DNA of 64,000 nt, from contig CAXXKX010000003.1 of the NCBI GenBank assembly GCA_963676655.2, positions 2,666,001-2,730,000 of the forward strand, in the 5' to 3' direction. The notes below the pieces were generated by a model. The model was not told the origin of the DNA. It ran no database searches and worked only from the letters and a program-made list of their open reading frames with translations. The stretch is from G963676655 sp963676655. Lineage in GTDB: Bacteria > Verrucomicrobiota > Lentisphaeria > Victivallales > Victivallaceae. Shown here piece after piece: positions 54,076 through 63,200 of the stretch (position 1 is the first letter of the stretch; each line of letters begins with the position of its first letter). The position numbers were made by a program, and so were the translations under genes.

Positions 54076-55842
54076 TTATTGTGTTTCTGATTTATCGATT
54101 TTCCGGAAAACAAGGATTCCGTTATCGATGAAAAAACGAAAGTCATTATTATACACTTCCGTGACAAGCTCATCCGTTGCGCTGAATTCGTAATTGTTTC
54201 GATCCACAAAACAGTTTAGGGGGCCCACAAAACTGATTTTTTTCAAGGAGACTACCGTATTATGCTCAAAGAGAATTTTCTCCGACATTGGACCCTGTAG
54301 CCACATTGCCGAATTACTGAAAAAACGGTTATTGCGGCAAACCAGATCATAAGATTTATGGGCGTGAAACGGCGAGGCGCAATTCATAACCAGATTGTCT
54401 TCCGCAACGGATTCCCAACTACGTTCATCAAAATACAGCGCGTGTGCCCGGCAGTTTTCCGGCATGATGACATCAAAAATCTTGTTACCGGAAACCCGAC
54501 AACGGTATCCGCGCGAAACATAGATCGCCGCGCCGTCGCGCAACACCTGCATCACCTGTGAAATCCGGTTGTCCCGGATGATGTGCTCGTTGCCGCAGCA
54601 GACGATTCCACAATACGGCGAACCATCGATCCGGTTGTTCTCCACAACTGCACTACCGTGTTCCGGGACGCGACCATCGAGAACATAAACCAGTTCTGAT
54701 TTGCCGCCCGCTGTAATTGACACCGCTGAATAACAGCAGCGGCCAATGTTCTTGACCGTATTGTTCCGGATTAACGAAGGCATGGATTCAAGCGTCAGGA
54801 TGCCGCCCGCGCCGCAATCGGATATCCGGCAATCTTCGATCCTGAGATCTGGACACCGGTAGGCGCGGATGCCCTGGCCGGCGCAATTCGTGATTCGCAA
54901 TCCGTCAAGTGTCAGACTGGAAACCTCGGAGGCGTCAACCGCCCCGGGCGGATTGACAGCGCGCAGCCCGGGCGTGCCGGATGGGGCGTTTGCCAGTTCA
55001 AACGCCAGTTCCCGGATTGTTACATGATTGGCCCCTGCTTCCAGCCGGAACAGACTCGGCAGCGCGGGAATCCGGAACGCCGGTATCACCGTTTCCTCGG
55101 GATACGGATAATATAATATCCGGGAATGTTTCCGATCGAACATCCATTGTCCAGATTGCGTCAGTCCCGCCATAATATTCCAGAAAACATATTCATTGCG
55201 CCACGCGCCAGCCGGATGTTCCATTGTTGACCGGAATTCCATGATCCCTCTCTCCCGGTCCAGCGTTTTCACCCGGACCGTCGATTCATCCCACTGGTGG
55301 AAGACGGTTACTTCGGCATTTTCTACCTCGAATGGGGGCAGGGCGGCGGCATCTTGACGGCTGATTGCCATGTGGGTCAGCTCATAATCGGTCGGCTTGC
55401 GGTTCCAACCGCCGAACTGGGAACTCATCCATTGAATATCAGGGTGGTCGATATTGTTCAGCGTGCCGTTTTCAGGATAACGGGCCCGGGGGAGGAACGC
55501 CGGACGTCCAGGCATCGGGGCCGGGGCGATAAGTACGCGCGGTTCGACTCCGGCCGGCACGGCGGCTTCGACCAGAGGACCGCCGTTCACTTTTTGCCAG
55601 TCCGTCAGGACGATTCCGCCGGAAATGACGGTCTCTACGGCGTCGGTTCCGTCATTGGATTTGGCCCCCGAAATAGTTAGTCCGGTGTCGCCGGCATCAA
55701 GCACCAGCGGCGCGGTCAGGGTGCAGAGTCCGGCCCCGAGTCTGATTTCACATTTTATCCCTTGCCGGGCGTGACTACGGGCTTCCGTCAGGGCCTCGCG
55801 CAGAGCTTCTTCATTTGGACGGCAGTTCAAAATTTTACTCAT
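54076..55842 (-). CDS. Right-handed parallel beta-helix protein
   Basis: A 588-residue protein. After an N-terminal part (IRLGAGLCTLTAPLVLDAG) with strand-rich sequence, residues about 300-560 show repeated N-N-x-I and I-x-D-C-R coils (IEDCRISDCGAGG, RNNTVKNIG, VVENNRIDGSPYCGIVCCG, IRDNRISQV), the pectate-lyase-like beta-helix. There is no signal peptide. Such folds carry lyases and glycosidases acting on acidic polysaccharides. Its start overlaps the stop of the glycyl-radical enzyme gene by four bases, so the two are translated together. Activity unknown. Confidence 0.8.
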   Translation of the reverse strand: MSKILNCRPNEEALREALTEARSHARQGIKCEIRLGAGLCTLTAPLVLDAGDTGLTISGAKSNDGTDAVETVISGGIVLTDWQKVNGGPLVEAAVPAGVEPRVLIAPAPMPGRPAFLPRARYPENGTLNNIDHPDIQWMSSQFGGWNRKPTDYELTHMAISRQDAAALPPFEVENAEVTVFHQWDESTVRVKTLDRERGIMEFRSTMEHPAGAWRNEYVFWNIMAGLTQSGQWMFDRKHSRILYYPYPEETVIPAFRIPALPSLFRLEAGANHVTIRELAFELANAPSGTPGLRAVNPPGAVDASEVSSLTLDGLRITNCAGQGIRAYRCPDLRIEDCRISDCGAGGILTLESMPSLIRNNTVKNIGRCCYSAVSITAGGKSELVYVLDGRVPEHGSAVVENNRIDGSPYCGIVCCGNEHIIRDNRISQVMQVLRDGAAIYVSRGYRCRVSGNKIFDVIMPENCRAHALYFDERSWESVAEDNLVMNCASPFHAHKSYDLVCRNNRFFSNSAMWLQGPMSEKILFEHNTVVSLKKISFVGPLNCFVDRNNYEFSATDELVTEVYNNDFRFFIDNGILVFRKIDKSETQ

Positions 55843-58055
55843 GATTTAATCCTGTTGCGGTGAATAATGTCGTTTTGATATTCGGGGCTGAGCTGAATGA
55901 AGTGGGCGGAGTATCCGGTCACTTTCACCACGAGATCCAGGTGTTTGTCCGGATTGATCCTGGCGTCTTCCAGCTCGGCCATGGTCGTAATATTGAAATT
56001 GATATGCATTCCTCCGGCGTTGAAATAATTGGAACTGAGTATATTCAGCAGTGCGCCGGGTTCCGGCGTGTTCCGGAAGAACGAGGTATCCAGTTCGCAT
56101 TGCCACGGCGCACCGATAAAGTGTTTCTGGTCAAAACTCAGCAACGCGTTGCCGACCTGGGTGATCGAAAACGGGCCGCGTCCGTGCTGCGGATTGATCC
56201 CCTGTGCCAGGGTTTCCTCCGCACAGCGGCCATCTGGACTCGCACCGAAATAGGGTCCGGCGAAAGAGTGTCCCTGAAAATGGAACAGCGACCCGCGGAA
56301 CGGATAACCCTTGCAGTTGATTTTTTTCCGGAAAATCCCCGCGATGTCATCGGTCATTTTTCTCGCGGTCTCATTCGAGACGGGATCGTCCGAGCCGAAT
56401 TTCGGGATCGCGAGCAGTTGCTCCCGCAGCGCTTCAAAACCATTGAAATCGGCGGATAACGCCGCCTGAAGCTGTTCGAAGGTGACGCATTTCGCTTTGA
56501 ACACGAGCTCCTCGATCGCCCGCAGGGAATCCACGGCGTTGACGATGCCCAGCATGTTGATAGAGGAATAATTGTATTCCCCGGTCCCGATCGCGGTGAT
56601 GTCGAGCGCCCGTTCCAGACTGGCGCGGGTGATCAAACTGGTCGCAATTTCCGGCCAGACTTCGGACTGATAACGGTATTCGGCATTCTTCAGATCCAGC
56701 AGCGCGCTAGTCGCAGAGTCGATGTTCTCCATGAACCGAGCGTAAAAATCCTCGTAGGAACCGGGCGGATTTTTCGTTTCAGCGCATTGTTTTACGGTTT
56801 GCAGCAGACCCTGGATCAGGACGACCACATTTTTATCCTGATCACAGTACTCTTTGCCGATGACGCAGTACCACTGGCAGCCGCTGTAGGTGACGTTCCA
56901 GGCATCTTCTTTTTTTACCCCGGAAAGAATTTCGCTTTCCACCGTCTTGTCGTAATTGATCAGGGCCGGCGTTGCGCATTTGTGCCGGTAAACGAGCTCG
57001 CACGCATAACGGTAATAGGCCGGGTCGATGTCCGCGTGCCACATGACGCTCATGCAGTTGTAGCCGCCGATCATGTCATACGCCTCCAGGCACATCCAGC
57101 TGAGTTCGTTCGTCGCATCCGAACCATCCGCCTTGCGCCCTGAGAACGAAAAGTAATTGCCGCCGTATTTGAGATAAAGTTCCGCAATCAGTTCGACCGC
57201 TTCCTCCCGGGAAATCCGGCCGGCTTGAATATCGGCTTCATAATACGGGGTCAACATCAGGTCCAGGCGGCCGTAGCCGTTGCCGTGCGCGATCATCCGT
57301 TCCACGATCTGATAGAACTGGATCCATTGCAGCGCCTCACGGAGCGTGGCCGGCGGTTTTTTCGCCACGTTCCGGCAGACGGTGGCCAGTTCGCGCTCGC
57401 CAAGCCCGGCGGCGGCATCCGCGTACTTGCGGATATAATCGATAATGGCCCGGCAACTGATCTCCTGCGCCTGGAGATAGGCGGATTTTGCCGGATCGTC
57501 CCGGAATTTGCCGATATTGGCGCGGACTTTGTCCAGGACGCCGTTCCAGCCGAGTTCCAGCCCGACGGTCAGGTCCGGACAGCAATGCGCCTGATTTGTC
57601 CCCCCCGCGCCAAGCCGCATCGCGCGTTCCCCGAGCTCGTCGATTTCCTCCGGATAGCGCTGCGGCCGCGCTTCGTCCAACTGCCAGTAGAATTCACCGA
57701 CGATTTTTTCATCCGGATGAATCGGGGCCGGGGATTTAGCCAGAAAAAACGCGTAGTCTTGCGCCCAGTTCAGCGCGGTGCGTTCGTAGCCATGCTTTTT
57801 CGACGGCATGTCCGCCGCGTACGGGAACGGTTTACCCGCCGCGACCTTGCAGTTGTGATCCCCGAGTGAGATTCGGCAGGTCCATTGTTCCGCCAGCGGG
57901 CCGCTGTCCGGCGCGAACGCGGCGGACCCTTTGCTCCACTGATAGATTCCGTGCAGCGGATTGCTCATGTAGAGATTTCGTTTGCCCGCGATTGCCGAAT
58001 CCTCCCGGCGCTGGATCAGTCGTTGCAGCCGGTCCGAAGCGTGTGCTTGTTCCAT
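55839..58055 (-). CDS. Glycyl-radical enzyme, pyruvate formate-lyase family, unknown substrate
   Basis: A 738-residue glycyl-radical enzyme. The C-terminal radical loop is VKVTGYSAHFIQL (Gly714), followed by EYQNDIIHR. The active-site cysteine is in TYSGCQWYCVIGKEYCDQD (Cys393, with a second at 397). This differs from the CC of true pyruvate formate-lyase and from the GCVE of dehydratases, so the reaction is not assignable. It must work without oxygen and needs the activase encoded 13 bases upstream. Genetic linkage to a beta-helix protein suggests a step in breakdown of a plant or algal sugar acid (inference). Confidence 0.85.
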   Translation of the reverse strand: MEQAHASDRLQRLIQRREDSAIAGKRNLYMSNPLHGIYQWSKGSAAFAPDSGPLAEQWTCRISLGDHNCKVAAGKPFPYAADMPSKKHGYERTALNWAQDYAFFLAKSPAPIHPDEKIVGEFYWQLDEARPQRYPEEIDELGERAMRLGAGGTNQAHCCPDLTVGLELGWNGVLDKVRANIGKFRDDPAKSAYLQAQEISCRAIIDYIRKYADAAAGLGERELATVCRNVAKKPPATLREALQWIQFYQIVERMIAHGNGYGRLDLMLTPYYEADIQAGRISREEAVELIAELYLKYGGNYFSFSGRKADGSDATNELSWMCLEAYDMIGGYNCMSVMWHADIDPAYYRYACELVYRHKCATPALINYDKTVESEILSGVKKEDAWNVTYSGCQWYCVIGKEYCDQDKNVVVLIQGLLQTVKQCAETKNPPGSYEDFYARFMENIDSATSALLDLKNAEYRYQSEVWPEIATSLITRASLERALDITAIGTGEYNYSSINMLGIVNAVDSLRAIEELVFKAKCVTFEQLQAALSADFNGFEALREQLLAIPKFGSDDPVSNETARKMTDDIAGIFRKKINCKGYPFRGSLFHFQGHSFAGPYFGASPDGRCAEETLAQGINPQHGRGPFSITQVGNALLSFDQKHFIGAPWQCELDTSFFRNTPEPGALLNILSSNYFNAGGMHINFNITTMAELEDARINPDKHLDLVVKVTGYSAHFIQLSPEYQNDIIHRNRIKS

Positions 58056-58068
58056 GATTACCGTTCCT

Positions 58069-58902
58069 TCAGTTGGTCAGGACGGCCGGAAACCCGGCCG
58101 TGTTCAAAAGTTGATGCAAATAGTCGAAATTGCCGGATTCACGCCCCGGCGGCGAATAATGCCGCCCCAACCTTTCGTATTTGACCGGAGTCAACGGATT
58201 GTACGGCAAAAACTCATAACGAACCAGATGCCGGAGCTTTCCGGCAATCGCCAGCATGGCTTGGAGATTGTCCGGTGAATCGTTCATGCCCGGAATCAGC
58301 GGGGTTCGCAGCAGAATCGCTTGACTCGAGGCATCCAGCCGTTGCAGATTTTCCAGGATCAGTTCGTTCGACACCCCCGTCAAGTGCCGATGTGCCCGCG
58401 GGTCGGCATGCTTGAGATCGACCATGAACAGGGAAATGACGTCTGAAACAAGTTCAATCGTCTCCGGCGCGGTATAGAGCGTCGTATCCAGGGCGGTGTG
58501 AACGCCGAGTTCCCGACAGATTTCGGCCGCGGCGACAACCCATTCCACCTGAAGCAGCGCTTCGCCGCCGGAAAAGGTCACCCCGCCGCCATTGCTCATA
58601 AATTTCATATCCCGGCGAACCGCCTCGGAAAATTCCGTCAGCGACAGCGGCCGGCCCGCTAATTCGGCCGCATGAACTGGACATTCCGCGACCGCTCGCT
58701 GTCGCGACACCGTCCGGCAGTGGCCGCAGCCCGTGCAGCGGGCCGGGTCCCGCATGATTTCCGGTTCGCGGGAGATTGTTTCAGGATTGTGACACCATTG
58801 ACAACGCAACGGGCAGCCTTTCAGGAAGACCACCGTCCGTATCCCGGGACCGTCCACGGTCGAGCCTCGTTCCAGCTCCGTAATCAGCGCCAGCTCCGTC
58901 AT
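58069..58902 (-). CDS. Glycyl-radical enzyme activating protein (radical SAM)
   Basis: The start at 58902 (MTELALITELERGSTVDGPG) overlaps the LacI stop by four bases and gives 277 residues. The radical SAM cluster is CPLRCQWC (Cys30, 34, 37) within GCPLRCQWCHNPE. One ferredoxin-like insertion follows (CTGCGHC, then CP at 74-75), so probably one auxiliary cluster. NGGGVTFSGGEALLQ and LRTPLIPGMNDS are typical of activases. It makes the glycyl radical on the enzyme encoded next. Confidence 0.9.
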   Translation of the reverse strand: MTELALITELERGSTVDGPGIRTVVFLKGCPLRCQWCHNPETISREPEIMRDPARCTGCGHCRTVSRQRAVAECPVHAAELAGRPLSLTEFSEAVRRDMKFMSNGGGVTFSGGEALLQVEWVVAAAEICRELGVHTALDTTLYTAPETIELVSDVISLFMVDLKHADPRAHRHLTGVSNELILENLQRLDASSQAILLRTPLIPGMNDSPDNLQAMLAIAGKLRHLVRYEFLPYNPLTPVKYERLGRHYSPPGRESGNFDYLHQLLNTAGFPAVLTN

Positions 58903-59879
58903 GCGCCGCTCACCGGCTTCCAGGGAAACAATTCCGGACAGCACCGCAGACTGCAGACGGGGGCGTCCGGCCATTCGGCCCGTTTTAAAAGTTGTGCGGC
59001 GGCTATTTTGCCCATTTTCACCAGATCGCATGTAATGTAATCAAAAAGCGGGATGCCGAGTTCCGCGTATTCGGAATACCCGCAACTGACGATTCGGCAG
59101 GGACGTTCCAGGTGCAGCGCCGCGTCGAACAGGATTTTCGCATGTGCGTAACCCGCGGCGATAAACGCGGCGGCGCCGGGATATTCCAGCAGGGCTTGTC
59201 TGGACAGCTTAAGCAGCGTACCATAGTCGGAGGATCCGGTTTTGACCAGGATGAGATGCTCCGCCGCCGAACCGGCGCAGAATTCCGGATAGAGCGCCCG
59301 GAACGCTTCCAGCTTGTGTTGAAAATAAATACCGCTTTCATTAGTCTGGAAATGCGGCAAACCCCAGAAAACCGGTTGTTCACAACCTTGTGCCGCCAAA
59401 CGCTGTAAGGCCATTTTCACGGATTCCCTACTATCTCCCGCGATGGAATCGCACAAATAAGTTTCCGGCGGCGGGTTCAAATGGCAGACCGGAAGCGCCG
59501 CCGTCAGTTGCCGGATATCGGCTTCCGGGAACACTCCATGCAGAACGCAGCCGCATCTTTCCAGCCCGTAATTTCCTTGGGTTTTACGGTTCAACAGCAT
59601 CTCCATGGATTTCAGTTCCACGGTTATCCCGAATTCTTCGGCGAACTGGAAAACACCGTCCAGAAACAATTGACGTTGATAGACGCTTCCGCTGGTACTC
59701 ACGAAATAGATTTTACGCAGCGCCGGAACGGCATGTCGCCGGTACGAAGTTTTACGAAGTTCTTCGATAATCCGTTCCCGGGTTTCCTTTGAAACTTTTC
59801 GCGATTCCGGATCTTTCAGGACCAGCGACACTGTCGTTTGTGAAACCTGTAGTCGTTTTGCGATTTCGCGTTGATTCAT
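58899..59879 (-). CDS. LacI-family transcriptional regulator
   Basis: A 326-residue protein with the N-terminal helix-turn-helix IAKRLQVSQTTVSLVLKDPE and a sugar-binding-protein-like body; the segment AAFIAAGYAHAKILFDAAL is the usual co-repressor-binding strand region. It is the first gene of the operon it presumably controls, an arrangement that gives autoregulation. GGAGAAAGTAAAC precedes the ATG, and a palindrome lies 90 bases upstream. Confidence 0.85.
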   Translation of the reverse strand: MNQREIAKRLQVSQTTVSLVLKDPESRKVSKETRERIIEELRKTSYRRHAVPALRKIYFVSTSGSVYQRQLFLDGVFQFAEEFGITVELKSMEMLLNRKTQGNYGLERCGCVLHGVFPEADIRQLTAALPVCHLNPPPETYLCDSIAGDSRESVKMALQRLAAQGCEQPVFWGLPHFQTNESGIYFQHKLEAFRALYPEFCAGSAAEHLILVKTGSSDYGTLLKLSRQALLEYPGAAAFIAAGYAHAKILFDAALHLERPCRIVSCGYSEYAELGIPLFDYITCDLVKMGKIAAAQLLKRAEWPDAPVCSLRCCPELFPWKPVSGA

Positions 59880-59908
59880 GTTTACTTTCTCCGTTGAGTT
59901 ATTAATCT

Positions 59909-59937
59909 ATAATACAAGCTATCTGCGCCGTGAGCAA
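59909..59937 (-). promoter_or_regulatory. Possible promoter of the glycyl-radical operon
   Basis: On the minus strand TTGCTC (59932-59937) and TATTAT (59909-59914) are 17 bases apart, 30 bases upstream of the LacI start. The match is moderate; a perfect TTGACA near 59945 has no -10 at a suitable distance. Confidence 0.4.
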
Positions 59938-59968
59938 GATTGTTTGTCAATAAAGAGGTAAAATACCA

Positions 59969-59982
59969 GTAATCATGATTAC
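59969..59982. promoter_or_regulatory. Perfect 14-bp palindrome, candidate LacI operator
   Basis: GTAATCATGATTAC is fully symmetric and sits between the divergent LacI and alpha-2-macroglobulin genes. Length and symmetry suit a LacI-family dimer. It lies upstream of the candidate promoter rather than over it. The rest of 59880-60253 is AT-rich without a further recognisable signal. Confidence 0.45.
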
Positions 59983-60253
59983 CGAACATAGTTTGAATAA
60001 TCAGTAACTGATTTTGTTTTTATGCTTAATTAATTAGTTGTTATGACTTTATGTATTTTTTAAAACTGAGTAGTAGTGTTTAACTAAGTTATAGCTTTTT
60101 ATGATTATCGCATTTGCGGCGGTTCGGGAGAGAGGTTGCCACGTACAATGTAAAAAAGTTGTAAAAACTCATTTATTGTATTAGGCATATTTCGCTTTAC
60201 CATGTAGATTATTTTTATGTTTGTCAACTGAAATAAACAGGGAGTGTGCTGTT

Positions 60254-63200
60254 ATGAAGAATTTTCTGCTGATTCTCGCTTTTTTGTCCACTATGAATTT
60301 GTTCTCACAGGTACAGGTTCGTTCGGTAAATGTCAATACCCCGCAGGTACTCTATCATCAGAATAATTATAAGGAGGCTTTAGATCTTGCTGAAAAAGAA
60401 TTGTTTGAGCAAAAACAGAGTGGGACGAAAGCAGTCAAATTACTGGATGTCGCGATAAAATGTCTCAATCGGCTTCGCAAGCAAAATGAACTTGATGACT
60501 TGTTTGAGAAGACCGTTGCTAAATATCCCGACTCATGGCGGGTGCTTCAGGCGGTTGCTCTGGCATATAACTCCGCTCCGCATTACGGGTATATGATCGG
60601 CAATAAATTTGAACGCGGCCGGCATCGTCGCGGCGGACGTTACATTAACTGTTACGACCGCGACCGGATCAGGGCGATCCAGCTTTATGTCCAGGCAATG
60701 CCGCTGGTACTGAAACACGGAACAAATACCAATAAACAGGATTTCTTTCGTCGTTTTGCCCCGTTTTTCCGCTCCAACTGGCAGATGCAGCATTTGACCG
60801 ACTATACGAAGTTGCCGGAATATTCACCGGTTCACAACAACAATAATCGCTGGAGCTCATCCGGGGCGCCGGTCGACGCGGACGGAAATCCGCTATACTA
60901 TAAGCTTCCCGCCAGTTGGGTGGCCGCGAAAAATGACGGTGAACGCTGGCGCTGGCTGCTGGCTGAAGCAAAGAAATTTGGCTATCTGAAAGCGGATTTG
61001 GAATTGGCCGGTTTCCTGTGTAGCCAATTCGGAGTTCAAACAATGGCGTATCTAACCTATCGGGGAGACTTTTCGGTCCCGAAGACCGGGCCTTACTCCG
61101 TCCATCTGCTGACCGATGATGAGACGATTACCCGTCTGGCAACCGGAATCAAGCGTTTTACGCTGCCGGCTGAATTTAACTATATAAAAATATATAAGTC
61201 GCTGGCGGAAACGAAAGACTGCGGTAAACAGGCATTAAATTCTCTGGCGACTATTTATACCAATCGCAGGCAATATGATAAGGCGGCCGCCTGTATTCAG
61301 GAATCATTGAAACGGTTTCCGTCAGGCTCCTCCAGCCGCAGACGCAAGCTTGAACAGATTGTCGGGAATATTGGAAAATTCGTTCAGATGAAGAATCCTT
61401 TTGCCTCAGGTCAAAAGCCTAAACTGCAACTCCTGTTCCGTAACGCCAAATCCGTAACGTTTTCTCTACGCAAGTTGAAAATGGAATTATTCCTTGACGA
61501 TCTGGACAAATATTTGCAGTCAGATCCTGAGAAACTCGATTGGGATAAACTTAATATCTTGAATATTGGTAATGGAATTGTTCGTGGTAAGCTGACTAAA
61601 TATCTCGACAAAACACTTACGGAGTGGGTGGAACCGCTTAAACCTGCGTCCGGTCATTTCGACCGTGAAAAAAGCGTCACTGTGCCGGTAGACAAGCCGG
61701 GAATGTATCTGTTGACGGCAAAATTTGGCGACGGCAATATAGCGCGTCAAATGGTTTGGATCGCTGACACGGCGATCATCGCCAGAAATTTCCGGCCCGG
61801 CCTTTATTTTGTCGCCGATGCCGCTACCGGCGCCCCGCTGCAAAATGTCGACCTTACTTTTATCGGCTACCGCCAGGAATATCTTCCCTCGGCCAAACGT
61901 AAATTCAACCGCCGTTATAAGCTGCATTATGACAAATTCAATGGAGGTAAAACCGACAGTTCAGGTTTTCTTAAGCTGAATCCTGATCGTCTCAAACGTC
62001 AATACTCATATATGGTTATTGCCAGAAGTGCTTCCGGCAGACTGGCGTTGCTGCCCTTCCGTTCATGGTACAGTTCAACCTCAAATCCTCAGTCATACAA
62101 CCGGCAGCGGACATATTGCATAACCGACCGGCCCGTTTACCGTCCGGGCGATACGGTTCACTATAAATTCTGGATCAGGGATGTTAACTATGAGAATGAT
62201 GACATCGGCAAATACGGCGACAAAAGTATCACGGTCAAGGTCAACTCGGCTCGGGGAAAGGAAATCTTTAAAAAGACTGAGAAAAGTGATCGATGGGGAG
62301 GTCTAAGCGGCCAGTTCACTATTCCGGAGGATGCCGACCTTGGTAACTGGATTGTTTATCTTGACCACTACAACGGATATCAGCGTTTCCGGGTTGAGGA
62401 ATATAAAAAACCGGAATACGAAGTCACCGTAAAAGCCCCCGAAAAGCCAATTGTTCTTGGGCAGCCGTTCAAGGTGAAAATCGCGGCGAAATATTACTTT
62501 GGCGCGCCGGTAACCAACGCCAGGGTTCGCTATACGGTAAAACGCACCGAACAAAGATTCAACTGGTTTCCGCCGACGCCGTGGGACTGGTTGTACGGCC
62601 CAGGTTACTGGTGGTGTTTTCCGGTATATCGCTGGTTTGACGATATTCAATTCAGGTGCTGCATAATTTGGCCTCCGAATTATTTCACCCCGCCGCCGGA
62701 ACTGGTTTGTGAGAATGAAACCGCGGTCGGCGCGGACGGAACAGTTGAGATAACCGTTGATACTGCGTTTGCCAAGGCCATGTTCGGTAAAACCGACCAT
62801 CGCTACGAGATTACCGCCCAGGTTACCGACAGTTCACGCCGGACTATTGTCGGGAAAAAGAATGTGACCGCCGCCGCGGTGCCGTTCCGGGCCGCGGCCT
62901 GGACCAGTCGGGGATTCTACAATACCGGGGATAATGTCAAGATCAACTTCACGGCCATAACCGCTGACCGCAAAGGCGTGCCGGTCATGGGAGATGCAAA
63001 AGTCTACCTTTTGTCTTATAATAAAAAAGGTGTTCCCTCTGAAAAAGAAGTTGGCCACTGGAAAGTGGCGGCAGCCGAGGATGGGAAGGGACACGTGGAT
63101 TTCACCGCGCCGGCCCCGGGGCAGTTCAGGGCGGTTTTTAAGTTGACTGACACCGCTAAATATACCGTCAAAGGAGATTGTGTATTCAATGTCTATGGTG

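Noticed and set aside
58903..59031. N-terminal extension of the glycyl-radical activase
   Set aside because: It overlaps the LacI gene; the ATG at 58902 gives the canonical start and a four-base overlap.
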